Source of the DNA: an uncultured Rhodospirillaceae bacterium
Lineage (GTDB): Bacteria > Pseudomonadota > Alphaproteobacteria > Rhodospirillales > Rhodospirillaceae
Length of the DNA stretch: 64,000 nucleotides
Direction: 5' to 3'
Assembly: GCA_943787205.1 (NCBI GenBank)
Contig: CALSLN010000009.1
Location: 124,001-188,000 of the forward strand
A program made the translations under genes and the position numbers. Shown here in pieces: positions 50,205 to 58,891 of this stretch (position 1 is the stretch's first letter; each line of letters opens with the position of its first letter). The notes under the pieces are model-generated. The model saw only the letters and a program-made list of their open reading frames with translations. It did not search any database and was not told the DNA's origin.

Positions 50205-51239
50205 TTACTGGTCAGACAGAGGCGCGAATTGATCCGTCATCTGGCACTCAACTTTTAGGCCATCAGCACGCACTCGAATTTCATCGCTTAACGCGTCTTC
50301 ATCGGCCACGGCGAGGGTTTCATTCGTTTCGGGATCAGTGACCATAAGCCTGAGTCTATCGTCCCGACCGAACCCGTCCGCTGCCGGATACTCTGCACGC
50401 AGCAAGGTCGCTTCAAGTGCGCGCCCAGCTGACGTTTCAAAACCGATCACGTGACCACGGTCATGAGAGGCAGCCTGAATATCATCCATCGCTTCTATTT
50501 GGCAGACATATGGTCGAGCGCGATGCAGTCGAATATGAGTTTTGTCTTCTCGTCCAAGGAACAACATTCCAGCCGACCAATTGTTGTCATACAGCCAGAG
50601 TTGCTCCGGTGTTAACACCCACTCGGCATCCGCGCGAAACTCTTCACCCGTGCGTTTAGATATAAACGAGCACGTACCCGGACCATAAGCTTGTTTATCT
50701 GGAGCATTGCCCTGAAGCACGCCAAAAATCTGATCACCATCACGGCGCCAAATCCAATCGCAGTTGATTGCGGGTCTGTCACGGAACTGAACCGTGCCCC
50801 ATAACTCTGGGCGTTGGTGCAAGTTCTCAAACTTTTCCGGGTCAAGGGGGCCTTGGCCAAAGATATTAACGGCGCCGAGGGCCTCGTCTATGACGGCGTG
50901 GTACAGCACCTGACTACCACCGATAATTGCTCCATCACGCCCACCAACATTAATTTGGCCATAGAACACGACCTCACCAATCTGAGGGGCATCTATTCTC
51001 GCGAAGGTCCGGTGCCAATGCTCGTGCCCGCCTTCCTCTGACGGCATGCGGATATTATTCTCAAACCACACCTGCGGGCCGGAGTCCCATACGCCGGGAA
51101 ACCATTCAATGAGATAGTCCATTACCCATTCGAGATCGTCACGCCCCTGGTCGTATCCTGGCGCCGCCTGCGCTTGAACCGATACCAGGCACATCGCAAA
51201 CGCGAACAGTCCAGACCGTATCTTGGGAGTAAACCTCAC
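50205..51239 (-). CDS. Exported CpcT/CpeT-like protein
   Basis: 344 aa from GTG 51239. Residues 1-25 are a signal peptide (VQAQA|APG). The body resembles the CpcT/CpeT fold: ALEWVMDYLIEWFPGVWDS-like start, FYGQINVGG, VQFRDRPAINCDWIWRRDGDQIFGVL, GTCSFISKRTGEEFRADAEWVL and LFLGREDKTHIRLHRARPY. In cyanobacteria these are bilin lyases; this organism shows no sign of phycobiliproteins. Its GTG overlaps the stop of the upstream diguanylate cyclase by one base (TAGTG), so the two are coupled. Confidence 0.6.
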   Translation of the reverse strand: MRFTPKIRSGLFAFAMCLVSVQAQAAPGYDQGRDDLEWVMDYLIEWFPGVWDSGPQVWFENNIRMPSEEGGHEHWHRTFARIDAPQIGEVVFYGQINVGGRDGAIIGGSQVLYHAVIDEALGAVNIFGQGPLDPEKFENLHQRPELWGTVQFRDRPAINCDWIWRRDGDQIFGVLQGNAPDKQAYGPGTCSFISKRTGEEFRADAEWVLTPEQLWLYDNNWSAGMLFLGREDKTHIRLHRARPYVCQIEAMDDIQAASHDRGHVIGFETSAGRALEATLLRAEYPAADGFGRDDRLRLMVTDPETNETLAVADEDALSDEIRVRADGLKVECQMTDQFAPLSDQ

Positions 51240-52162
51240 TACTGTTCCGTTTTTTCGAATACAGCGGCCTCAACGCGATTGCGTCCGGCCTTCTTGGCAT
51301 CATATAGCTTCTCATCGGCTCGACGGACTAAGTCAAACGGGTCTATGCCCTCAACCGGCACAACTGTCGCGACGCCAATACTCATCGTGACGAAATGCGT
51401 TACGTCTGAGTGCTCATGCTTTATTTTGAGTTCTACAATCGCTTTACGCATTGCGTGGCCAAAAGCAATTGCGCCGTCGAGGTCTGTTTCCGGCATGACG
51501 CAAACAAACTCTTCTCCGCCGTACCGTGCCACCAAGTCTGCCGCCCGTTTTACTTCACCACTTAAAGCGGCCCCTACTTTTCGAAGGCAATCATCTCCGG
51601 CGCCATGGCCATAATTGTCATTGAACGGTTTGAAGAAATCGATATCCATCATCGCAATAGACAACGGCGCTTCTTGTCGCCAGCAACGGCGCCATTCTGA
51701 CTGCAGTACGTCCTCAAATCGGCGACGCGTCGCAAGTCCCGTCAGCACATCTTCTTCCGCAATACGCTCCAGCTTATCTTTATACTTCTTAAGCTCCATG
51801 TGATTGCGCACGCGCGCTTTCACGATCGGCGGGCTGACGGGCTTCGTTATATAATCAACCGCACCCATTTCTAAACCGCGCACTTCATCTTTCATCGTTG
51901 TCGACGACGTCACGAAAAGGATTGGAATATCACGCGTACGTCGTTCGTTCTTAAGAGCGTGACACACATCAAAGCCGCTCTGTGGTGCCATAACGACATC
52001 AAGAAGAATCAGATCTGGCACGATCCGATTTGCTTTCTCCAGAGTTTCATCGCTATTGAAGGCGAAATGAAGGTCGTACTCATCCTTCAGCGTCGCTTCC
52101 ATCAGCTGAACAAAGAGTTGCTCATCATCCGCGATAAGAATTTTTGGTTTTTGCTCAGACAT
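51239..52162 (-). CDS. Diguanylate cyclase response regulator (REC-GGDEF)
   Basis: 307 aa. Receiver domain (KILIADDEQLFVQLM, acidic pocket; phospho-Asp in LILLDVVMAPQSG; Lys in DYITKPVSPP) followed by GGDEF (MDIDFFKPFNDNYGHGAGDDCLRK, active site RYGGEEFVCV, GGEEF version). It should make c-di-GMP when phosphorylated. No histidine kinase is adjacent. Coupled to the CpcT-like gene downstream. Confidence 0.95.
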   Translation of the reverse strand: MSEQKPKILIADDEQLFVQLMEATLKDEYDLHFAFNSDETLEKANRIVPDLILLDVVMAPQSGFDVCHALKNERRTRDIPILFVTSSTTMKDEVRGLEMGAVDYITKPVSPPIVKARVRNHMELKKYKDKLERIAEEDVLTGLATRRRFEDVLQSEWRRCWRQEAPLSIAMMDIDFFKPFNDNYGHGAGDDCLRKVGAALSGEVKRAADLVARYGGEEFVCVMPETDLDGAIAFGHAMRKAIVELKIKHEHSDVTHFVTMSIGVATVVPVEGIDPFDLVRRADEKLYDAKKAGRNRVEAAVFEKTEQ

Positions 52163-52227
52163 AACCCACTCATTAGTTTTCCAACGCTAAGAGAGCCTGA
52201 ATCACCTAAAACCTCAAGACTAAAGGA

Positions 52228-53133
52228 CTAACCGTAGAGGACCACGGCAAGAATCCCGACCGCCGTTGCCGCTATGCCAAACGCCTCTTGGACTGCCATT
52301 TTTTCATGAAAGACAAACCGAGAGGCGATATAGGTAAATAGAAGTTCGACTTGGCCAAGTGCCATTACGTATGCCGCATTTTGCAGAGTGAACGCGCAGT
52401 ACCAGCAAGCAGATGCCACAATACCGGTAAATCCGATCCAGAGACCAATGGGCCAAGCGTGAAGGACCTTTGTAACAAGCCCCGGTTGTCGCAGGCGAAG
52501 CACCACGGCCATCGCAAGCATTTGTGCCGCCGTAACCCAAGCAAGCGTCGTGAATGCCCGAAGGACGAAGTCACCGTCGTCTAACGAAAGCGCCGCAGCC
52601 CGATAAAAAACAGCAGCAACGGCATAGAGTGCGCCAACGCAGATGCCGTAGAGCGCTGGCTTATGCCTTAGGGCAGCAGCTAAGCTCGCGGGCGATAGAC
52701 CGGCCCGGCCTGTGGCCATTAACAGAACGCCGACGAACGCGATGAGAATACCGAGAAACCCAGCCGGTTCGACCTGCTCATCCAGAACCACGTAACCGAC
52801 CGCAACCGTCTGTATGACTTCTGTTTTTGTATATGTGGTCCCAACCGTAAAAGTACTGAGGCTTAACAGATGCAGAAGTAGCGCATTGCCCAACAACTGG
52901 ACGACACCGCCACTCCAGGCATAGGCAATAAACACACCGTTGGGATTAGGAACGCTTTGTCCCGTGATTGTCACCAGAGCTGCCAAGCCAACCAAAATCA
53001 TGGGTAGGCCGAACAAAAAACGCGCAAACGTCGCACCAAATACAGACAGCTCGGCGGCAAGATGCTTTTGCAAAGACGTGCGTGCAGCTTGTACGCCAGC
53101 CGCGGCGATCGTGAGGGAAATCCAGAGTTCCAT
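52228..53133 (-). CDS. EamA/DMT-family transporter
   Basis: 301 aa, ten hydrophobic helices in two EamA repeats. Segments include LSTFTVGTTYTKTEVIQTVAVGYVVLDEQV (end of repeat 1) and YVMALGQVELLFTYIASRFVFHEKMAVQEAFGIAATAVGILAVV (end of repeat 2). Probably a metabolite exporter; substrate not known. Directly downstream of leuD on the same strand. Confidence 0.9.
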   Translation of the reverse strand: MELWISLTIAAAGVQAARTSLQKHLAAELSVFGATFARFLFGLPMILVGLAALVTITGQSVPNPNGVFIAYAWSGGVVQLLGNALLLHLLSLSTFTVGTTYTKTEVIQTVAVGYVVLDEQVEPAGFLGILIAFVGVLLMATGRAGLSPASLAAALRHKPALYGICVGALYAVAAVFYRAAALSLDDGDFVLRAFTTLAWVTAAQMLAMAVVLRLRQPGLVTKVLHAWPIGLWIGFTGIVASACWYCAFTLQNAAYVMALGQVELLFTYIASRFVFHEKMAVQEAFGIAATAVGILAVVLYG

Positions 53134-53151
53134 GCTGAATATGTGAAAGGC

Positions 53152-53784
53152 CTACAGGTAGACCCAGGGCCTTTTTACCTCATCCGTCTTGCGAAACGCT
53201 AAGATTTCATCATCTCGCTTCAAGGTCAGTCCGATGGGGTCTAGGCCTTCGACAAGCATCTCCTTGTCTGCAGGCGCAATATCGAAATCGTGCGAGTCAC
53301 CCGTAGGCCCGGTCACCATTTGGCTCGGCAAATCGATGACAAAAATAGCTGTTTGCGCGCCAGCCTCTGCACTTTCGGCAAAAGCCTTTACCACCGTCTC
53401 AGGCAACGCGACCGGCAATATCCCGTTCCGCACACAGTTGCCGAAGAATATCGTTCCAAAACTTGGCGCAATGACACAACGTATGCCCCATTCCTTAAGC
53501 GCCCACACGGCATGCTCTCGAGAAGACCCACAGCCAAAGTTTTCACCGGACAACAAAATCTCGGCGTCACGGAACGGAGCCTTGTTCAGAATAAAATCGG
53601 GGTTCTCGACGCGGGCATCCACATCCGTGTACCGCCAATTGGCGAACATCCCAACAGACAGACCATCCTTGGTGACACCCTTCATCTCACGGCTCGGAAT
53701 AATCGCATCCGTGTCGATATTGACGCGCATGATAGGGGCGGCAACAGACGATAGCGTTGTAAATTTTTGCATTGTAAGTGTCAT
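53152..53784 (-). CDS. leuD: 3-isopropylmalate dehydratase small subunit (LeuD-like)
   Basis: 210 aa from ATG 53784; an open frame running to 53997 overlaps leuC and has no family match before that Met. Swivel domain with VNIDTDAIIPSREMKG, GENFGCGSSREHAVWAL (substrate loop) and FGTIFFGNCVRNGILPVAL. Pairs with the upstream large subunit to isomerise 2-isopropylmalate or a related hydroxy-dicarboxylate. Confidence 0.92.
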   Translation of the reverse strand: MTLTMQKFTTLSSVAAPIMRVNIDTDAIIPSREMKGVTKDGLSVGMFANWRYTDVDARVENPDFILNKAPFRDAEILLSGENFGCGSSREHAVWALKEWGIRCVIAPSFGTIFFGNCVRNGILPVALPETVVKAFAESAEAGAQTAIFVIDLPSQMVTGPTGDSHDFDIAPADKEMLVEGLDPIGLTLKRDDEILAFRKTDEVKRPWVYL

Positions 53785-53794
53785 GACTGGCCCC

Positions 53795-55198
53795 TTACCC
53801 CAACTTCCGTACATCAGCGATCTTCCCGGCCAAGGCGGAGGCGGCGACCGATGTTGGGCTCGCAAGATGCGTACGCGTTCTCGGACCTTGACGGTTTTCA
53901 AAGTTGCGATTAGTCGAGCTAATGACCCGTTCTTGATCACCGAAGCTTTCGCCACCCGCATAGAAACACATGGAGCACCCGCTTTCGCGCCACTCAAACC
54001 CTGCCTCTACGAGCGCTTTATCGATGCCCTCTGCTTCTGCAGCGAGCTTAACCTGGCTAGAACCCGGAACGACGATCGCCTTAACACCCTCTGCCACGCG
54101 CCGGCCCTTTACGACCTTTACGACCTCGCGAAGATCAGCGATACGCGAGTTCGTACATGAGCCGATGAAGGCTGCATCAATAGGAACACCCTCAATGGGC
54201 ATCCCGGGCTTCAGGTCCATATATTCGAGCGCCCGCGCCCACGACGTTTGGGTATTGGCGTCAGGAGCGTTGGATGGGTCTGGAACAGCGCCATCGATCT
54301 GCACGGTATGGCCGGGACTGTTGCCCCACGTCACGGTCGGTACGATGTCTGCGCAATCGATCGAAATATCTTTATCGTATGTAGCATCATCATCTGCCTG
54401 CAGTGTTCGCCAATAATCAACGGCTGCATCCCACGTCTTACCCGTCGGCGCATAAGGACGCCCGTGGACGTACTCAATCGTCGTATCGTCTGGCGGAATA
54501 AGACCCGTGAATGCCGCGAACTCCACAGCCATATTGCAAACGGTAAATCTGTTTTCCTGTGGAAGCGAACGAATGGCTGATCCGGCGAATTCGATGGCAT
54601 GGCCAACACCTCCGGCCGCGGTATATGCGCCGATCAAATGCAAAATCATGTCTTTTGCCGTCACGCCGAAACCAAGTTCACCGTCAAACGAAATACGCAT
54701 GGATTTTGGTTTATTTACAGCCAAAGTCTTCGTAGCTAACGCATGCTCGCCTTCCGTGGAGCCAATACCCCAGGCCAGCGCGCCCAACGCACCCAGCGTG
54801 CAGGTATGACTATCAGGACACACCTGCGTTAAGCCAGGCAGCGTAATGCCTTGCTCTGCGGATACCACGTGCACGATGCCCTGCCTGTCATCCCCAATAT
54901 CGAACAGCGTAATTCCGGCAGCGTTCGCAGCGGCGCGGGTTGTCGTGATGAAGTCTTTACCGGACGGCATGATCGTATCGTCGCCACGCCCCGGAAGGGT
55001 GTCGACAATATGATCCATCGTGCAGAATACTTGCTCGGGGTTTCGAACTTTGCGGCCCGCGGACTCCAGGCCCTTTAACGAGACTGAACCCGTTCTCTCA
55101 TGGAGAAATACGCGGTCCATATAGAGGAGCGTGGCATCATCGCCTAGGTCTGCAACGGTGTGCGCATCCCAAAGCTTCTGAACAAGAGTACGGCCCAT
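53795..55198 (-). CDS. leuC: 3-isopropylmalate dehydratase large subunit-like (LeuC)
   Basis: 467 aa aconitase-superfamily enzyme with a 4Fe-4S cluster. Cluster ligands are in VCPDSHT (first Cys), GSCTNSRIADL and SGCSMCF. It is divergent from standard LeuC in places, such as DHIVDT instead of the usual DHNVPT-like text, and GCSMCFYAGG instead of GCSMCLAMN. No leuA or leuB is adjacent. It may therefore use a different hydroxy acid, for example a methylmalate. leuD begins 10 bases after its stop. Confidence 0.88.
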   Translation of the reverse strand: MGRTLVQKLWDAHTVADLGDDATLLYMDRVFLHERTGSVSLKGLESAGRKVRNPEQVFCTMDHIVDTLPGRGDDTIMPSGKDFITTTRAAANAAGITLFDIGDDRQGIVHVVSAEQGITLPGLTQVCPDSHTCTLGALGALAWGIGSTEGEHALATKTLAVNKPKSMRISFDGELGFGVTAKDMILHLIGAYTAAGGVGHAIEFAGSAIRSLPQENRFTVCNMAVEFAAFTGLIPPDDTTIEYVHGRPYAPTGKTWDAAVDYWRTLQADDDATYDKDISIDCADIVPTVTWGNSPGHTVQIDGAVPDPSNAPDANTQTSWARALEYMDLKPGMPIEGVPIDAAFIGSCTNSRIADLREVVKVVKGRRVAEGVKAIVVPGSSQVKLAAEAEGIDKALVEAGFEWRESGCSMCFYAGGESFGDQERVISSTNRNFENRQGPRTRTHLASPTSVAASALAGKIADVRKLG

Positions 55199-55244
55199 AC
55201 TTAGTCGTCCCGAAACGTTATTTATTTCTCTCGGGTATACCGTT

Positions 55245-55808
55245 CTATTTCGATTTCAGCCACCCCTTGGGAGCCATCCGTATGAGGGTCTCATCGTGAT
55301 CCACAAAATGATGCTTCAGCGCCCCCACAACGTGCAGACCGAAGACAATTGCCAAGCCAATCGCAAGGTAAAGGTGGGTATCGGCCATAATGAATGACAA
55401 CGGCCGGATATCCCAAAATAGATGCGGCAACGCCACACCAAACGGGTCGACTTCGATCTTTAGAGCATTAAAACCAGCCCAGCCCGTGAGCGGCAGAAAG
55501 ACCATCGCCACATACAAATAGACGTGAACCCCATTGGCCGCGAGTCGTTCCCACCATTGCATGTGGGTTGGCAAATCAGGGTGAGGCTGGGAAAACCGCC
55601 AGACCAATCTGAACACAACAAGGGCAAGTACGATGATGCCAGCAGGCATATGCCAGTACTTGTAAAACAAGGCCCAGGTGTCGGCAGAGATAATCTTAAA
55701 GTAACGAAGAAACCCCGTAACAAACTGGACAAGAATAATACCAGCCGCTGCCCAATGAAGACCCTTTGATACAGCGCCCCACCGATCCGAAGAATTTGAC
55801 AGTTCCAT
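55245..55808 (-). CDS. Cytochrome b561
   Basis: 187 aa, four membrane helices and candidate haem-ligand His residues in KGLHWAAAG (TM1), KYWHMPAG (TM2) and TGLHVVGALKHHF (C-terminal part). CybB-type superoxide or quinone-linked b561. Second cytochrome b561 gene in this window; the first (34503) has a hydrogenase-type tail. Its neighbour leuC is on the same strand 46 bp downstream. Confidence 0.92.
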   Translation of the reverse strand: MELSNSSDRWGAVSKGLHWAAAGIILVQFVTGFLRYFKIISADTWALFYKYWHMPAGIIVLALVVFRLVWRFSQPHPDLPTHMQWWERLAANGVHVYLYVAMVFLPLTGWAGFNALKIEVDPFGVALPHLFWDIRPLSFIMADTHLYLAIGLAIVFGLHVVGALKHHFVDHDETLIRMAPKGWLKSK

Positions 55809-55891
55809 AGCCTAGCCCTCACCCTCTCATTGACGTCATACTAAATCAGAATGACGGCGAATGATCACCGCACAATAGAGTGAGAGCAGAC

Positions 55892-56392
55892 ATGTCCCTA
55901 ATTAGCCCAATGGTGCGAACAGCGCTTTTCATAAGCGATATCGAGATATCATCCGCGTTCTACCGTGATATTTTTGACCTGGAAGAAGTCTACGCGGAAG
56001 GCGGATTAACCCATGCCACGGCCGCAAAATTGCTTGGCATGCCGCCAGAAACCAACGTCAGGTATCGGATTCTGCGATCAGCTGGACTGAACAAGGGTAT
56101 GGTCGGATTATTCGAACTCAAAAAACCCACGCCTCCTGGCGTAGAGAAGAGAGAAGACGGTTGCAGTATCGGCGAGGCGTGCATGGTTTTTTATTGCGCC
56201 GATCTAGACGTCGTACATGATCGCCTTATCGCCGGGAGCCACATGGTTCTTTGCCCGCCAACCCATCTCGAAGTTGATATTGAAGGCGGCGCGATTAAAT
56301 CCGCAGACCGTGGGCAACGAGAGATGACCTTCCGTGACCCAGACGGGATCATGGTCAATCTGATTGAGCGCGACCCTGCCAGCCAAGATTAA
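55892..56392 (+). CDS. VOC-family (glyoxalase-like) protein
   Basis: 166 aa from ATG 55892; a GTG at 55880 is possible. Two beta-alpha-beta-beta-beta modules: VRTALFISDIEISSAFYRDIFDLEEV and CMVFYCADLDVVHDRLIAG, ending with EMTFRDPDGIMVNLIERD. The Glu in the last segment and His/Glu elsewhere may bind a metal. Substrate unknown. The cupin gene follows 24 bp later in the same direction. Confidence 0.85.
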   Translation: MSLISPMVRTALFISDIEISSAFYRDIFDLEEVYAEGGLTHATAAKLLGMPPETNVRYRILRSAGLNKGMVGLFELKKPTPPGVEKREDGCSIGEACMVFYCADLDVVHDRLIAGSHMVLCPPTHLEVDIEGGAIKSADRGQREMTFRDPDGIMVNLIERDPASQD

Positions 56393-56416
56393 CGCGTTGA
56401 ACTGAGGTTAAATGTT

Positions 56417-56935
56417 ATGTCCGAGACACCGAACAACCGACACGCCCCCCCCTTGAACCACGCTGATGTTAAGTCCAGGCCGGCCAAAAGCCCCTATCCA
56501 CCGCCGTACAACGACGGTTTCCATCCTGACATGACATGGAAACCTGTTGGCGCCATGTTCGGGTTGACGAACTTTGGGGTCAACATCGTCACCCTCCCAC
56601 CAGGAGGACGATCTGCGGAGCGCCATTGGCACAAGGCTCAAGATGAATTCGTTTATGTCATTGAAGGCACAGTGACCGTGATGAGCGAGGCTGGCGAAAC
56701 GCCATTCAGTGCAGGACAGTGCATCGGCTTTAAAGCAGGCGTTGAAGATGGACACATGCTTAAAAAAAAGAGTACAGCCGCGGTTACGTATCTCTGTGTC
56801 GGTGACCGCTCAAACCCGGAACACGTCACGTACCCAGACGTCGATATGCAGCTGGTCTCTGATGAAAAAGGGCCGAGGTTCCTACATAGCGATGGAACGC
56901 CCTACCCTGACGAACATCAACCAAAGTGGGGCTGA
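56417..56935 (+). CDS. Cupin-domain protein
   Basis: 172 aa. Single cupin with metal-site His residues in ERHWHKAQDEFVYVIEG (motif 1) and the motif-2-like segment EDGHMLKKKS. Small cupins of this form are often paired with transport or sugar-modifying genes; no specific role can be assigned. Convergent with the ABC permease gene 12 bp away. Confidence 0.85.
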   Translation: MSETPNNRHAPPLNHADVKSRPAKSPYPPPYNDGFHPDMTWKPVGAMFGLTNFGVNIVTLPPGGRSAERHWHKAQDEFVYVIEGTVTVMSEAGETPFSAGQCIGFKAGVEDGHMLKKKSTAAVTYLCVGDRSNPEHVTYPDVDMQLVSDEKGPRFLHSDGTPYPDEHQPKWG

Positions 56936-56946
56936 GGCGTTCTTTT

Positions 56947-58152
56947 CTACTCGTGGCGCAAGGCGTCGATGGGGTCTAGTCGAGCTGCACTACGCGCTGG
57001 CATGTAACCAAACACCACGCCGACCAGTGCCGAAAACACAAACGCCATGACCATCATGTCGGGCTGCACGATAAAGGGGACATTGAGGAGCGGTGCCAAT
57101 GCCATTGCGCCTCCAAGGCCGATGACAATGCCAACCAGCCCACCAAACCCTGCCAGCATGGCCGCCTCAACGAGGAACTGAAGTAGCACTTCTTTTTCGC
57201 GCGCTCCGATGGCCATGCGAATACCAATTTCGCGAGTCCGCTCGGTTACAGAAACCAACATGATGTTCATTATGCCGATGCCCCCGACCAGTAGGCTTAT
57301 GGCCGCGATCGCAGACAGAAAACCGGTCATCACCGCTGTAGAGCTTTGAAAGGCAGTCGACATTTCTTGGACACCACGTACTGAGAATAGATCTTCCGCG
57401 CCGGGCTGCGATGGCCGACGCTCTCGCATGATCATTTCGACTTCAGCCTGTGCGGCTGTAACCAGGTCATCATTGAGAGCTGCGACGTAAATTTGGTCCA
57501 CATTAGTATTCCCTGAAATACGTCGCTGGTAATACTTAATCGGCACGACAACGACATCATCCTGATCACCGGAGAACATGACTTGCCCTTTTGGCTCCAA
57601 TAGCCCAATGACTTCGCAAGATGCCTTGCCAATGCGTAGAACGTTGCCCAGGTAAGGCCCGTCTTTGAACAACTCCGTTCGGACTGTCAGACCGATAATA
57701 CAAACTGATTTTCCGGACTGCTCTTCCGCTGGAGAAAAAAGTCGGCCGGTTGTCAAAGCCCAGTTGCGAACATTGACGAATTCGCGATCCGTTCCCACAA
57801 GCTGTGATCGCCTGTTTTCGTTCCCGTAGACAACCATCTGACGCCCAATGGACATTGGCGCAACACTTGAAAGCAACGTGGTCTCACGGCGCAAAGCATT
57901 CACGTCATCAATTTCGAACGGTGGTGCAGTTTGTGCTGCTCCGCCACGGCGACGCTGCCCTGGGAAGACCGTAAGCATTGTGCTTCCAAGCTTGGAGATT
58001 TCCGTTTGAACTTGAGCTTTGGTTCCAGCACCCAGGGTCACCACGACAATGACTGCGGCCACACCGATAACAATTCCAAGGGTGGTTAGGATTGAACGCA
58101 ACACATTGCGCCGTATCTCACGCATCGAAAGAAGTAAAATATTACCAATCAT
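56947..58152 (-). CDS. MacB-like ABC transporter permease (FtsX/MacB_PCD)
   Basis: 401 aa. TM1 at ILLLSMREIRRNVLRSILTTLGIVIGVAAVI, then a long periplasmic core (SKLGSTMLTVFPGQRR, QLVGTDREFVNVRNWALTTGR) and three C-terminal helices, including GGIGIMNIMLVSVTERTREIGIRMAIGAREKEVLLQF. Unlike MacB of E. coli, the ATPase is on a separate gene. Third gene of an MFP-ATPase-permease operon that probably exports a peptide, lipid or macrolide-like compound. Confidence 0.93.
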   Translation of the reverse strand: MIGNILLLSMREIRRNVLRSILTTLGIVIGVAAVIVVVTLGAGTKAQVQTEISKLGSTMLTVFPGQRRRGGAAQTAPPFEIDDVNALRRETTLLSSVAPMSIGRQMVVYGNENRRSQLVGTDREFVNVRNWALTTGRLFSPAEEQSGKSVCIIGLTVRTELFKDGPYLGNVLRIGKASCEVIGLLEPKGQVMFSGDQDDVVVVPIKYYQRRISGNTNVDQIYVAALNDDLVTAAQAEVEMIMRERRPSQPGAEDLFSVRGVQEMSTAFQSSTAVMTGFLSAIAAISLLVGGIGIMNIMLVSVTERTREIGIRMAIGAREKEVLLQFLVEAAMLAGFGGLVGIVIGLGGAMALAPLLNVPFIVQPDMMVMAFVFSALVGVVFGYMPARSAARLDPIDALRHE

Positions 58153-58161
58153 ATTTCGCCC

Positions 58162-58891
58162 CTATGCCGCCTGAGATCGTGTTTCGTGAACAATGTTACC
58201 GTCTCGGAAAACAAGTGTACGCCGAGCAAAGGCAGCCATATCGTCTTCATGAGTGACAAGAACGATCGTCAGTCCCTTGTCCTCATTCAAACGCGCCAAG
58301 AGCTCCATTATTTCCTGACTGCGCGCAGTGTCCAAATTCCCAGTGGGTTCATCGGCAAGTAATAGGGATGGATTCGTGACCATGGCGCGCGCGATGGCAA
58401 CACGTTGCTGCTGGCCGCCAGACAGTTCGGCAGCCGTGTGATGTTCACGATTCTCCAACCCGACGGCATGCAGAGCCGTCATCGCCATATCTCGGCGCTC
58501 GGCTTTAGCAATACGCCGATAGATGAGCGGTAATTCGAGATTCTCGAGAGCTGTCGTGCGCGACAGCAAGTTGAAGCCTTGGAACACGAAGCCCAAGTAA
58601 TGCCGGCGCAAGAGCGCGCGCTGATCGCGCGAGAGAGTTTTTACGTCCACACCTTTAAAAAAATATTGCCCAGACGATGGGGGTATCGAGACATCCCATA
58701 ATATTCATGGTCGTCGACTTACCTGACCCACTTGTCCCCATAACCGCTACAAATTCACCGGCATGGATTTCGAAACTGACGTCATCCAGTGCCCGGACCG
58801 CCATCTCGCCATCGCCATACACTTTAGCGACATGCTCGAACGCAACGACAGGCCCCCCATGGTCTCTTGTCGAAAGATCAGTCTCTGTCAT
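58162..58891 (-). CDS. MacB-like ABC transporter ATPase, frameshifted by one extra base
   Basis: Normal ~240-aa ATPase once joined. The first piece (58891-~58684) has the Walker [22 protein letters not shown]. The second (~58650-58162) has the Q-loop FVFQGFNLL, signature [14 protein letters not shown], Walker [13 protein letters not shown] and the H-loop VTHE. A run of five G at 58679-58683 (plus strand) holds one extra base; four would give [14 protein letters not shown]. The start overlaps the upstream MFP stop by one base. Confidence 0.93.
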
